Shown here: in pieces, positions 37,687 to 47,400 of the stretch
How the letters are laid out: the number at the start of each line of letters is the position of its first letter
Position numbering within the stretch: position 1 is the first letter of the stretch
NCBI RefSeq assembly: GCF_003989665.1
Contig: NZ_RZIJ01000017.1
Coordinates: forward strand, 120,229-184,228
Origin: Azospirillum doebereinerae
GTDB taxonomy: Bacteria; Pseudomonadota; Alphaproteobacteria; Azospirillales; Azospirillaceae
DNA length: 64,000 nt
Direction: 5' to 3'
Position numbers and translations under genes: made by a program
The notes under the pieces: generated by a model
Database searches by the model: none
Told to the model about the DNA's origin: nothing
What the model saw: only the letters and a program-made list of their open reading frames with translations

Positions 37687-37710
37687 TTGCGTGAACGGTT
37701 AAGGACAGCG

Positions 37711-38043
37711 ATGGAACTCCCGACCCTGCCGTTCACGGTGACCGACTGGAGCACCGTTCCGGTTACCGAGCATCCCGGCGAGACCGGCATGGCCCTGTGG
37801 CGGAGCTTCACCGCTGGCGATCTACGGGTGCGGATGGTCCAGTACACGCCCGGCTATCTGGCCGATCACTGGTGCGACCGGGGCCACGTCCTGTTCGTGC
37901 TGAGCGGTGAGCTGGCGACCGAGCTGAAGGACGGCCGCCGCTTCGTGCTGACCGCCGGCATGAGCTACCAGGTGTCGGATTTCGGCGACCAGCCGCACCG
38001 GTCCTCGACCGAAATCGGCGCCTCCCTGTTCATCGTGGATTGA
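37711..38043 (+). CDS. Small cupin-fold protein
   Basis: This 110-residue protein has a single cupin-like barrel. A DHWCDRGHVLFVLSGEL block (about residues 51-67) supplies the usual metal-site His plus a conserved Cys, and a second YQVSDFGDQPHRSS block follows. It resembles the DHCW-motif cupin group of unknown substrate. AAGGA lies 6 bases before the ATG. A MoxR-type ATPase gene starts 13 bases after its stop, so the two are likely co-transcribed. Confidence 0.8.
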   Translation: MELPTLPFTVTDWSTVPVTEHPGETGMALWRSFTAGDLRVRMVQYTPGYLADHWCDRGHVLFVLSGELATELKDGRRFVLTAGMSYQVSDFGDQPHRSSTEIGASLFIVD

Positions 38044-38056
38044 GGACACCGCTGCC

Positions 38057-38902
<846 letters not shown>

Positions 38903-39048
38903 ACCCGCCTTGGTTGATTGACTCCCGATTGATCATCCTGGGGTGTGCGTTTTTCGAGCTTCTGTTACCAAAAGACTCTTTATTTGAATGTATTTCACGC
39001 ATGAACTGAATTTAGCTTCGCCAGCCCATTCAAATACGGGAGGCGAAG

Positions 39049-40140
39049 ATGAGTTCGGTTGCGTTGCCCAAGGGTGTCGTGCGGGTCCCGTTGACGCGTG
39101 CGCCGTTCGGCGTGGAGAACAAGAAGAACAGCTTCTACGTCGCCATCAAGGTTCTGCCCCCGGCATCGGTCACCTCTCCGGCCGCCGCGGCCGGTCCAGA
39201 CACCGCTCGCACAGGCACGGGCTCGCATGTCTGCCAAGTCGATACGGGCTCCTGCGGCATCGTCGTGCCCCAGACCCTCTTCTACGTGGACGGAAACACC
39301 AGCGGTTCCCTGCTGCCCGGCGTCACCAAGGGAAGCCCGGCCAAGGTGATCTATCATCCCTCCAGCAACGATCTGAACGGATTTCACTACACGGTCGAAC
39401 GGCTCGGCGTCGGCGTCCTGGACGATGGAAGCTGTGCCTTCGTGTGCGAGAACGCCACGGTCATCGGCGCGGAGAACGTCGGTCCGGACCAGGGCATGAT
39501 GGGGGTCGGCTTCGGACGTCCGGAGTTGGGAACGAACGTGTTCCTCAACGTCCCCGGCATGTCCGATGGCACCGTTCCGCCCTCCTTCCTGTTGACCACC
39601 CAGGGCATTTGGCTGGGGTACGACAAGGAGGACCTGCCCAACGCGTCGGCCTTCGCGTTCCAGACCCTGACCCCGGAAACGGCCGATGGGGCCAAGGTGC
39701 CCAACACGCCGGCGTGGAACACGCCGAACGCGGTGGTCACCCTCTCGTCCCTCACCAATCCGGCGTCGGGGCAATACCCCGGCACCGGCCTGCTGGACAC
39801 CGGGCTCGACCTGATGATGCTGAGACTGACGGCCCCCGACTGGCAGCAGAACTTCCCCGGCACCGCGGTGACCATCGCCTGGGGCAACGCCGGATCGGGG
39901 GCGGTGCTGCAATACCAGTTCATCGTTGGGCCTACCGAAGAGGTGAAGCTGGGCAGCGGCGATGCGCTGACCAAGGTGTTCACGGTGAGTGGGCCGTCGT
40001 CGATGAAGCCGATGTACATCGTGCCGCTCGGCGAAGGCGACGGGAACTTCGTCAACACCGGCATCAACGTGATCCAGGGGGCCGATTATTATTTCAACGC
40101 CGATCTCGGCTTGATCGGCTTCGCCCAGACACCGGGCTGA
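39049..40140 (+). CDS. Bacterial pepsin-like (A1/retropepsin-fold) aspartic protease homologue
   Basis: This 363-residue protein has the two-lobe layout of pepsin-type aspartic proteases. The first lobe has Asp65-Thr-Gly-Ser (CQVDTGSCGIVVP) and the second has Asp250-Thr-Gly (GTGLLDTGLDLMMLRL). A GMMGVGFGR turn (149-157) resembles the pepsin GILGLG segment, and the C-terminal DYYFNADLGLIGF (346-358) matches the YYFxxxxxxGLA ending of the fold. The second motif has Leu instead of Ser/Thr after DTG. No signal peptide is seen. GGGAGG lies 6 bases before the ATG. Bacterial members of this group are few. Activity is inferred, not shown. Confidence 0.72.
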   Translation: MSSVALPKGVVRVPLTRAPFGVENKKNSFYVAIKVLPPASVTSPAAAAGPDTARTGTGSHVCQVDTGSCGIVVPQTLFYVDGNTSGSLLPGVTKGSPAKVIYHPSSNDLNGFHYTVERLGVGVLDDGSCAFVCENATVIGAENVGPDQGMMGVGFGRPELGTNVFLNVPGMSDGTVPPSFLLTTQGIWLGYDKEDLPNASAFAFQTLTPETADGAKVPNTPAWNTPNAVVTLSSLTNPASGQYPGTGLLDTGLDLMMLRLTAPDWQQNFPGTAVTIAWGNAGSGAVLQYQFIVGPTEEVKLGSGDALTKVFTVSGPSSMKPMYIVPLGEGDGNFVNTGINVIQGADYYFNADLGLIGFAQTPG

Positions 40141-40531
40141 CCGCTTATCGGTTTCAGAAAAGGAAATTCGCTGCGGCGGCGGATGCCGGCTTGACCTCCG
40201 CCGCCGCAGCGGCTATTCAGGATCCATGGCTTACCTCCACACCATGCGAATGCGAATTACCGGCTCGGCGCTCTGAAGCGTCGGTTTTCTGCCGTTTGCG
40301 TTCGATGATTGTGTGGAGTGTGTGGCGTGACGCTGCACGATGCGGTCCCCGGAACCCTTGATCCGGTTTTCCTCCTTCCCAACCTTTCGGTCCGTCGGAT
40401 CGCGATCCCGCGCTGCGGAATTGCGCTCGGCGAGCGAATGCGGGGCTCGGCGCGAATTATTCCCCCGGTCCGCTGAGGCGGTCCGGGTCACGCCCGATTT
40501 TTCCCCGACGACGCTCCCGAGGATTTCTCCG
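40141..40531. other. 391-base intergenic region after the pepsin-like gene
   Basis: The first 70 bases hold a strong hairpin. The remainder has no convincing gene, although the frame of the following dehydratase stays open to 40340. That stretch has poor coding character (many Arg/Ser/Pro). A promoter for the dehydratase is expected here but none is clear. Confidence 0.4.
40170..40210 (+). terminator. 14-bp hairpin downstream of the pepsin-like gene
   Basis: GCTGCGGCGGCGGA (40170-40183) and its exact complement (40197-40210) enclose a 13-base loop. It lies 29 bases past the stop. No T-tract follows. Confidence 0.5.
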
Positions 40532-41497
40532 ATGCACACCGCGCATGCCGATGCCGCGCGCACGCTTTCCGTCTGCGCTTCCGCCGAAGACCGTCTGCCC
40601 GTCTGGTTGCCATTGAGCGCCGTCACCGACGCGGCCGAGCGTCTGGCCGGGCACATCGTCCGCACGCCGCTGCTGCACGCCCCGGCGCTCGACCGCGACC
40701 TGTGGCTGAAGGCGGAGACCTTCCAGGCCACCGGCGCCTTCAAGGAGCGCGGCGCCCTGAACCGCCTGCTGCGCCTGACCCGGCTGGAACGGAACGGCGG
40801 CGTGGTCGCCATGTCGGCCGGCAACCACGCGCAGGGCGTGGCGCTGCACGCGCGGCGGCTGGGGGTGAAGGCCGTCATCGTGATGCCGGAGACGGCGCCC
40901 CGCTGCAAGGTGGAGCGCACCGCCGCGCTGGGCGCCGAGGTGGTGCTGTTCGGCAGCACCGTCGGCGACGCCAAGGTCAAGGCGCTGGAACTGGCGGCGG
41001 AACGCCGACTGACCTTTCTCCACCCCTACGACGATCCCGACGTGATCGCCGGGCAGGGCACCGTCGGGCTGGAAGTGCTGGCCGACCGTCCGGACGTCGA
41101 GACGCTGGTGGTGCCGGTCGGCGGCGGCGGGCTGCTCGCCGGCATCGCGGCGGCGGTGAAGGCGGTCAAGCCCTCGGCGCGGGTGGTCGGCGTTCGGCTG
41201 GCCCGGCGCGGTGGCCCGACGCTTGCCGACGGCATCAACGTCCACGCGCTGGGCAAGCTGCCGCAGGAGATCGTCGCGACGCTGGTCGACGGTCTGGTCG
41301 AGGTGGAGGAGGGCGAGATCGCGGCGGCGATGCGCGCCCTGCACGGATCCTTCGGCGTGGTGGCGGAAGGCGCCGGCGCGGCGGCGGTCGCGGCCGTGCT
41401 GTCCGGCAAGCTCGGAAGGACCGGCCGGACGGTGGCGGTGCTGTCCGGCCGCAACGTCGATGCCGACACGCTGGCCCGAACCCTGGCGGCGGCATAG
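40532..41497 (+). CDS. PLP-dependent threonine/serine dehydratase-like protein
   Basis: This 321-residue fold-type II PLP enzyme has the PLP lysine Lys71 in ATGAFKERGALN, the cofactor-binding SAGNHAQGVAL, a glycine-rich phosphate loop PVGGGGLLAG and a C-terminal VLSGRNVDADTL. Enzymes of this type deaminate threonine or serine to 2-oxo acids. No ACT regulatory domain is present, so it resembles the catabolic or racemase-like short form rather than biosynthetic IlvA. The MHTAHAD start at 40532 follows GAGG and is preferred to a longer in-frame start. Confidence 0.88.
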   Translation: MHTAHADAARTLSVCASAEDRLPVWLPLSAVTDAAERLAGHIVRTPLLHAPALDRDLWLKAETFQATGAFKERGALNRLLRLTRLERNGGVVAMSAGNHAQGVALHARRLGVKAVIVMPETAPRCKVERTAALGAEVVLFGSTVGDAKVKALELAAERRLTFLHPYDDPDVIAGQGTVGLEVLADRPDVETLVVPVGGGGLLAGIAAAVKAVKPSARVVGVRLARRGGPTLADGINVHALGKLPQEIVATLVDGLVEVEEGEIAAAMRALHGSFGVVAEGAGAAAVAAVLSGKLGRTGRTVAVLSGRNVDADTLARTLAAA

Positions 41498-41548
41498 GGC
41501 GGCGGCATAGGATCGGGGTACACGGAACGACGAGAGGGCGGAGTCACG

Positions 41549-41941
41549 ATGGCGACGGACGGTTTGGCTTCCACGGTCACGGCGCTGCGCCCCTTCGTGC
41601 CGGCCAGGGATTTCGCCGAAAGCCAGCGCTTCTACACGGCGCTTGGGTTTGAAGTGCGCCCGGTCGGGGAGGGGGTCGCCCAGGCGCGGTTGGGGGAGGA
41701 CGCCGGGGCCTTCTCGTTCCTGCTGCAGGACTTCTACGTCAAGGAATTCGCGGAAAATCTCATGATGCAGCTCGTGGTCGGGGATCTCGACCGCTGGTGG
41801 CGTCACATCGAGTCCCTGGCGCTGGGCGAACACTTCGGCGTCACCGCGCCCCGGCCTCCCAAGACGGAGCCCTGGGGGATGCGCGTCGTCTATCTCTGGG
41901 ACCCGGCCGGGGTGCTCTGGCACATCGCGGCGGAGTCCTGA
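41549..41941 (+). CDS. VOC (glyoxalase/bleomycin resistance) family protein
   Basis: This 130-residue protein has one pair of beta-alpha-beta-beta-beta modules. FVPARDFAESQRFYTALGFE at the start and GMRVVYLWDPAGVLWHIAA at the end are the usual first and last motifs, with a terminal His as a possible metal ligand. Proteins of this size dimerise. Some confer resistance to antibiotics by binding them, others are small dioxygenases or isomerases. The exact role cannot be told. It follows the dehydratase by about 50 bases. Confidence 0.85.
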   Translation: MATDGLASTVTALRPFVPARDFAESQRFYTALGFEVRPVGEGVAQARLGEDAGAFSFLLQDFYVKEFAENLMMQLVVGDLDRWWRHIESLALGEHFGVTAPRPPKTEPWGMRVVYLWDPAGVLWHIAAES

Positions 41942-42106
41942 CCGCATCGGCACCAAAGGACCAGCCGAAGCGTCGCTGGAAAGCCTCCACTTTTGAGCAA
42001 AGCCCGTTTCTTTATTTGCTTTCGCAAAGCATGGATGGCGCGTGGGAAATGATCTATATTGGCGTTCTCATGTAAAAACTCCCGACGGCGCCGCGAGGTG
42101 ATTGGC

Positions 42107-42763
42107 ATGACGGACGATTTCGCGCACACCATTACGCCATCCCCCGCATCGGTAACTTACGAACGACCAAAGGCATCGCACAATGTCTTTGATAACCTGC
42201 AAGGGCAGGTTTTCGGCATTGTCATGACCTCGTTCGGGATTGCCATCCTGCACGCCGCCGGACTGATCACCGGGCAGGCGGCGGGACTGTCCTTTGTGAT
42301 TTCCTATGCGACGGGCATCAATTTCGGCGTTTTGTTCTTCCTGGTGAACCTGCCCTTTTACTTTCTTGCGCTCGCCCGGATCGGCGTCCGCTTCACCGTC
42401 AACTCGGTGGCCGCCGTGACGGGCATCTCGCTGCTGTCGAGCTTCCTTCCCACCGTCATGGGCTTCAGCAGCATCAACCCCTACGTCGCGGCGGTGCTGG
42501 CCGGGTTCTGCGTCGGCATCGGCGTGATCGGCCTGTTCCGCCACGGGGCGAGCGGCGGCGGGGTCGGCATTCTCGCTTATTATGTGCAGGAGAAGACGGG
42601 CTTCCGCGCCGGCTGGCTGCAAGCCCTGTTCGACGTGGTGATCTTTTCCGCCGCCGCCTTCGTGGTGGACTTCGAGTCGCTGCTGGCGTCGGCGTTGGGC
42701 GCGGTCGTGCTGAACGCCTTCGTGTCCTTCAACCACCGCGCCGACTGGTACGTGGCGCGGTGA
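42107..42763 (+). CDS. YitT family membrane protein
   Basis: This 218-residue integral membrane protein has about five helices after a 30-residue cytoplasmic start. Conserved YitT/DUF161 elements are GIAILHAAGLITGQAAGLSF, INFGVLFFLVNLPFYFLAL and the short RHGASGGGVGILAYY loop. The family is widespread but its transport substrate is unknown. GAGG lies 9 bases before the ATG. It converges on the phosphatase operon, with 25 bases between the stops. Confidence 0.88.
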   Translation: MTDDFAHTITPSPASVTYERPKASHNVFDNLQGQVFGIVMTSFGIAILHAAGLITGQAAGLSFVISYATGINFGVLFFLVNLPFYFLALARIGVRFTVNSVAAVTGISLLSSFLPTVMGFSSINPYVAAVLAGFCVGIGVIGLFRHGASGGGVGILAYYVQEKTGFRAGWLQALFDVVIFSAAAFVVDFESLLASALGAVVLNAFVSFNHRADWYVAR

Positions 42764-42788
42764 GAGGGCTTTTGAACAGGCCGGGCGG

Positions 42789-43511
42789 TCACTCCCGCCC
42801 GAGCACCCGGTCCACCACGGTGTCGGCCCATTCGCGGGAGCGGAAGCTGGCCTTGGCCTCGACCGGGTCGTAGACGCGCTCCACCCAATCCCAGAAGGCG
42901 GTGGGGCGCTTCTCGTTGTAGGCGGCGTAGAGGTCGAAGAAGTAATCGAGGATGCCGGTCTTCGCCTGCTTGAAGTGCCCGTATTTCCAGGACAGCTGCT
43001 TCATCGCCTCGGGCAGCGGTTGGCCCTCGTGGACGAACAGGAACAGGGTCGACATGAAGCCGGCGCGGTCGGCGCCCGACTTGCAGTGCATCAGCGCCGG
43101 GTATTGCATGGTCTTGAACAGCTCCCGCGCCTTCAGAAGGGTTTCCTTCTTGGGCATGTCGCGGGAGTTCACCGGGAAATCGACCAGTTCGATTCCGTGC
43201 GCCCGGCAGGCCTCGGCCTCCAGGATGTAGGAGGCGCAATCGCGGCCGCCGCGCAGGTTCAGCACGCTGCGCACCCCGTTGCGCGCCGCTTGCGCGATGT
43301 GCGAGGGCGAGGGTTGGCTCGCCCGGTACATGTTGGGCGAGATCCGGTAGGTGTTCGAATAGAGCAGCCGGAAGCAGGCGTGATCGATGAACAGGCTTTC
43401 CAGATGGCCGAGCGACCGCTGCCACGGGGTTGCCATGAGGCCCCGGCCGCGCTTGATGCCGTCCGCGAGCGCCGTCGTCGTGACCCGGCGCAGGAACCAT
43501 TTCTTAGCCAA
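42789..43511 (-). CDS. Cys-based protein tyrosine/dual-specificity phosphatase-like protein
   Basis: This protein of about 240 residues has the phosphatase P-loop HCKSGADRAG (HCx5R), preceded by a typical SVLNLRGGRDC strand. A conserved Arg and Asp in VNSRDMPKKE may supply the general acid. The start is uncertain: TTG 43511 has GGGAAGGG upstream and adds a basic helix (WFLRRVTTTALADGIKRGRG), while ATG 43436 gives 215 residues. The family includes bacterial phosphatases acting on tyrosine, inositol phosphates or lipids. It is the last gene of a three-gene run with two paralogous unknowns. Confidence 0.8.
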   Translation of the reverse strand: MAKKWFLRRVTTTALADGIKRGRGLMATPWQRSLGHLESLFIDHACFRLLYSNTYRISPNMYRASQPSPSHIAQAARNGVRSVLNLRGGRDCASYILEAEACRAHGIELVDFPVNSRDMPKKETLLKARELFKTMQYPALMHCKSGADRAGFMSTLFLFVHEGQPLPEAMKQLSWKYGHFKQAKTGILDYFFDLYAAYNEKRPTAFWDWVERVYDPVEAKASFRSREWADTVVDRVLGRE

Positions 43512-43564
43512 CGAAGACCCTTCCCGATGCTGCCGCCGCCACCATAGGCGTGCGGCGCGGCGCG

Positions 43565-44563
43565 TCAAGCCGCCTTGCCCTGCAAACGCCGGTAGACGTC
43601 GTAACGGACGGCCAGCGCCAGCACCACCTCCATATAGAGATTGATCAGGCCGTTCGCATAGAAGGCCGGGCAGCCGGTGTAGTGGCGCTCGCCCTCCATC
43701 GCGGTCGGCTCGATCAGGTCGGCGTTCAGCAGGATGACGTTCTGATCGGCGTCGTAGACGAAGGCCGACTGGTCGACCCGCAGCGGGTGGATCGCCTGAT
43801 GGTCGTCGGCCTCGATCCGGCCGGCCGCCATGAACTGGCAGAGCATGCCCAGGCTGCCCATCGCCAGCGGCAGGATCTGCTTGAGGCTGCGGCGGGCCAG
43901 ATCCTCGTAGCCGGCGGCGTCCAGGCCGGGGCGCAGCAGCGGCGCCGATTCCACGAGGTTCCAGCAGACGTGCAGCGCGGTGTGGCTGCCGGTCTTGGTG
44001 ATCGACACCATGTCGTAGCCCGACGGCGAGTGCAGAACCGAGTTCTCCAGCGCCTGGGCCAGCACGTAGGAGGCGGCGGCCAGCTCGGTGATGGTGCCCT
44101 CGGCGCGGCAGCGCTCCTCCTCCACCATCACCTTGACCGCCCATTCCTTGATGATGGCGTCGAGCAGGTGGCAGATCGAATCGCGCAGGAAGCCGACCAT
44201 CCGGTCCGGGTCGGCGGCGGCCAGCCCGGCGGGATCGGCGACGTCCAGCCCGTGCGGCGACTCCGGCGGGTTGGGCAGGATGACGTGGCCGTCGCCGTCC
44301 AGCGGCATGCGGGCCATCAGATGGTCGCGCAGGTCGTTGTAGAGCATCGCCAGCAGCGTGTTGATGACGACCTTCTCGTAATCCTCCTTGCGGGTGTCGC
44401 CGTGGGCCGGGCAATGGCCGCCCAGATTCTGCAACTCCTCGCCGAACAGGTAGTTCGGGTCCTCCAGGATGCGGCGGAGGATCGGCGCGAGGTTGATCCG
44501 CTCCATCCCCGCCCGCTCGTGCGCGGCGAGGTAGGTGAGGGCGAAGTCGTTGGCGCGGGCCAT
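43565..44563 (-). CDS. Unknown protein, tandem paralogue 2
   Basis: This 332-residue soluble protein is about half identical to its neighbour at 44569-45636. Shared blocks: LFGEELQNLGGHCPAHGD, ESPHGLD, SITKTGSHTALHVCWNLVE, RRSLKQILPLAMGSLGML and ERHYTGCPAFYANGLINLY. The conserved Cys/His pairs (CPxH, HxCW, GCPAFY) could bind metal or heme, but this is inference. No membrane helix or signal peptide is seen. I do not recognise the family. It starts 5 bases after its paralogue stops and is 53 bases before a phosphatase gene. Confidence 0.8.
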   Translation of the reverse strand: MARANDFALTYLAAHERAGMERINLAPILRRILEDPNYLFGEELQNLGGHCPAHGDTRKEDYEKVVINTLLAMLYNDLRDHLMARMPLDGDGHVILPNPPESPHGLDVADPAGLAAADPDRMVGFLRDSICHLLDAIIKEWAVKVMVEEERCRAEGTITELAAASYVLAQALENSVLHSPSGYDMVSITKTGSHTALHVCWNLVESAPLLRPGLDAAGYEDLARRSLKQILPLAMGSLGMLCQFMAAGRIEADDHQAIHPLRVDQSAFVYDADQNVILLNADLIEPTAMEGERHYTGCPAFYANGLINLYMEVVLALAVRYDVYRRLQGKAA

Positions 44564-44568
44564 GGGCG

Positions 44569-45636
44569 TCAGCCCTCCTGCAGACGGTCGTAGGCGTGGT
44601 AGTCCAGCGCCAGCCCGGCGACCATGTCGAGATAGAGCTTGATCAGCCCGGTCGAATAGAAGGCCGGACAGCCGGTGTAGTAACGCTCGCCGGGCTTGGC
44701 GAAGGTCACGATGGGGGCGGCGTTCAGGCGGATCAGCCCGGCGTCGTCCAGCACGAAGGCGGTCTGGTCGGCGGGCAGCCGGTGAACGGCGAGGCCGTCA
44801 GGCGGCTCGATGCCGCTGTGCTCCATGTAATGCACCAGCATGCCGAGGCTGGAGACCGAGAGCGGGACGATCTGCTTCAGGCTGCGGCGCACGAGGTCGT
44901 CGTAGAAGGCGGCATCGCGGCCGGGCACCAGCAGGGGCGCCGCCTCGACCAACGCCCAGCAGATGTGGATCGCGGTGTGGCTGCCGGTCTTGGTGATCGA
45001 CAGCATGTCGTAGCCGGCGCGCTGGTAGAGGGCTGAATCCTCCAGCGCGCTGCGCAGCACGAAGGTCGCCGCCGCGTCGATGGAGATTTCGCCCGATCCC
45101 AGCGAGCGGTAATGCTCCTCCTCCTGCAACAACTCGGCGACCCAGCCGGTGATCAGCCCGTCGAGCAGATGGCAGGTCGCGTCGCGCAGGACGGAACAGA
45201 ACACGTCGGGGGCGGCCGCCGCCATGGACGCTCGCTCCGCCGGATCCAGCCCGTGGGGCGAGCGCGGCGGAATCGGCAGCATCAGCCGGCCGGCCTCGTC
45301 GAGCGGCATCTTGGCCGCGATGTGGTCGCGCAGCCGGCCGAACAGGAAGGCCAGCAGCGAATTGACGAGGATCTTGTCGGCATCGTCCTGCGGCAGGCCG
45401 GCGTCGGCCCCGTTGCCGTCCGAAGCTCCCCCCTTGTGGAACGGGCATTGCCCGGCGCCTTGCTTCAACTCCTGCCCGAACAGGTAGGACGGGTCGGCCT
45501 GAATCTTTTGCAGGATGTGCGCGATGGACACCCGCGTCAGCCCGCCGTCGCCATGGGCGGCGTTGAAGGTCTGGGCGAAGTCGTTCGAGCGGGATGGCGG
45601 GGGCTGGGACATCGGCACGTCTTCATCGCGGGACAT
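44569..45636 (-). CDS. Unknown protein, tandem paralogue 1
   Basis: This 355-residue soluble protein is a close paralogue of the next gene. It shares YLFGQELKQGAGQCPFHKGG, SPHGLDPAER, SITKTGSHTAIHICWALVE, RRSLKQIVPLSVSSLGMLVH and ERYYTGCPAFYSTGLIKLY. It carries an extra insert after the CPFH block (SDGNGADAGL). The start is taken at ATG 45636. A second in-frame ATG at 45612 is possible, and neither has a strong ribosome site. The tandem pair points to a duplication followed by divergence. Function is unknown. Confidence 0.78.
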   Translation of the reverse strand: MSRDEDVPMSQPPPSRSNDFAQTFNAAHGDGGLTRVSIAHILQKIQADPSYLFGQELKQGAGQCPFHKGGASDGNGADAGLPQDDADKILVNSLLAFLFGRLRDHIAAKMPLDEAGRLMLPIPPRSPHGLDPAERASMAAAAPDVFCSVLRDATCHLLDGLITGWVAELLQEEEHYRSLGSGEISIDAAATFVLRSALEDSALYQRAGYDMLSITKTGSHTAIHICWALVEAAPLLVPGRDAAFYDDLVRRSLKQIVPLSVSSLGMLVHYMEHSGIEPPDGLAVHRLPADQTAFVLDDAGLIRLNAAPIVTFAKPGERYYTGCPAFYSTGLIKLYLDMVAGLALDYHAYDRLQEG

Positions 45637-45665
45637 AGGGCAGTCCCCGCACCCTAAGGTGAAAC

Positions 45666-45701
45666 GGCCGTTCCACGCAACGAAACCACGGTGGAACGGC
45701 C
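45666..45701 (-). terminator. Hairpin downstream of the 5'-nucleotidase gene
   Basis: GGCCGTTCCAC (45666-45676) and its exact complement (45691-45701) enclose a 14-base loop, 22 bases past the nucleotidase stop on the minus strand. It probably separates that gene from the paralogue operon that follows. The T-tract is poor. Confidence 0.5.
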
Positions 45702-45722
45702 CGAAGTGCCGAATTTGTCGCG

Positions 45723-47240
45723 TTATTTCGCCACGATGCGGCCTTCGACGGCGGGTGACACGGTCTTTTGCGCCTCGACGTGATTCATCACGATGGTGGC
45801 GAGCAGCATCGCCCCCGACGCATCGACCAGCACCTTTGCGCGCTTGAAGGAGTCGTATCCGTCGCCGCCCTTCAACAGGTAGTCGTTGGTGGCGACCCGG
45901 TAGATCCGCGCCGGATCCAGCGGCTGCCCACCCACCGTCACCGCGCTCACCCGGCGGCCGGGCGGGGTGGCCGGGTCGTAGACCATCGTCAGGCCGGACA
46001 CCTGCGGGAAGCGCCCGGCCTTGTCCGCGACCTTGCTCACGCCGTTCTCCAGCGCCGCCAACAGCTCGGCGCCGCTCATCTCCACTAGCACGCCGAGGTT
46101 GCCGAAGGGCAGTTCGGCGAAGACGTCCTTGCGGGTCAGCGTGGTTCCGGCCGGGTGCAGGGCGTTGGCGCGGATGCCGCCGCCGTTGACGATGGCCGCG
46201 TCGGCCTTCAGCGCCGCGCGCAGGGCGTCGGCGATCAGATTGCCCATGCTGGATTCGCGGCTGCGCACCGAGTCCTGGCGGCTGTCGAGGTCTGTCGCCG
46301 TCGTGCCGATCGCGGCGCCCAGATCGCTGTCGAGCCGCCGGGTGTAGCCCTCCACGATCCCTCCGATCTCAGGATCCGCCGTCACCCCGGCGGTGGAGAC
46401 GAAGCGCCACTCCGCCGGCCGGGTGGTGGTGACCGGCCCCTTGTCCGTCGCCTTGGTCGAGACCAGCAGCTTGATCACGCCCAGATAGCGCGCGTTATGC
46501 CCGGCCTTCAGGATCAGGGTCGAGCCCTCGTAGAAGCAGATCGGGTCATGGTCGTGGCCGCCCAGGATCAGGTCGATGCCCTTGACCCGGGCGGCGAGGT
46601 CGCGGTCCTCGGCGATGGTCTGGTGGGTCAGCGCCACGACGACCGACGCGCCGCCGTCGCGCAGGGCCTTGACCGCCGTGGCCGCCGCCTCCGCCGTGGG
46701 CCGGAAGCGCAGATCCGGTCCGGGGCTGGACGCCCGCACGGTGTCGGGGGTGACGAGGCCGAGGAAACCGACCGTGATGCCGTCGACGGTCTTCGTCCAG
46801 CTCGGCACCGTGGCGGCGAAGGCGGAGCCGTCGGCCATGGCGAGGTTGGTGCCGATCCACGGGAAGGCCGATTCGGCCATGCGCGCCTTCATGACCTCTG
46901 GACCGAAATCGAACTCGTGGTTGCCGAAGGTGACGGCGTCCACCTTGATCGCGTTGAACAGCGCCACCATCGGCGCCCCCTTGGTCACGCCCAGCAGCAG
47001 CGAGGGCGACAGGAAGTCGCCGCCGACCGTGGTGACCGCCGCCGCGTCCTGCGCCCGCTCCCGCCGCAGCAGGGTCATCAGCGGGGCGAAACCGCCCTCG
47101 CCGTTGACGGGGGCGATCTCGTACACGTCGTTGATGTGCAGGAAGGTCAGCGTTCCGTTCTGCGCCCAGGCGTTCAACGGACTGCCGAGCGCCCCGGCCA
47201 GGATCGACGCCGCGACGAGGGAGCGAAGGACCGTGAGCAT
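45723..47240 (-). CDS. Secreted 5'-nucleotidase/bifunctional UDP-sugar hydrolase-like metallophosphoesterase
   Basis: This 505-residue protein has a Sec signal peptide ending near AWAQ (about residue 26). The metallophosphoesterase domain shows LHINDVYEI, TVGGDFLSPS, TFGNHEFDFG and LGGHDHD metal-binding motifs. The C-terminal nucleotidase domain has GNLIADALRA, NGGGIRAN and the substrate-binding TNDYLLKGGDGYDSF. It would release phosphate and nucleosides in the periplasm. The first motif has DVYEI where DxH is usual, so one metal ligand may differ. The start is the MLTVLRS methionine at 47240. Confidence 0.9.
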   Translation of the reverse strand: MLTVLRSLVAASILAGALGSPLNAWAQNGTLTFLHINDVYEIAPVNGEGGFAPLMTLLRRERAQDAAAVTTVGGDFLSPSLLLGVTKGAPMVALFNAIKVDAVTFGNHEFDFGPEVMKARMAESAFPWIGTNLAMADGSAFAATVPSWTKTVDGITVGFLGLVTPDTVRASSPGPDLRFRPTAEAAATAVKALRDGGASVVVALTHQTIAEDRDLAARVKGIDLILGGHDHDPICFYEGSTLILKAGHNARYLGVIKLLVSTKATDKGPVTTTRPAEWRFVSTAGVTADPEIGGIVEGYTRRLDSDLGAAIGTTATDLDSRQDSVRSRESSMGNLIADALRAALKADAAIVNGGGIRANALHPAGTTLTRKDVFAELPFGNLGVLVEMSGAELLAALENGVSKVADKAGRFPQVSGLTMVYDPATPPGRRVSAVTVGGQPLDPARIYRVATNDYLLKGGDGYDSFKRAKVLVDASGAMLLATIVMNHVEAQKTVSPAVEGRIVAK

Positions 47241-47400
47241 GCGGGCGGAACTCCGGAAAGGGGCGAAAGGGTACGGCACTCTAAACACAATCGCTTTTGG
47301 CGCGCATGGCCGCTTTGCGCCGTCACGCGGCGTCTTGAACTCCGCGCGCAACGGTCTCACAAAAGGATGTCCGTTTCCCTACGATACGAGCGTGCCCTCC

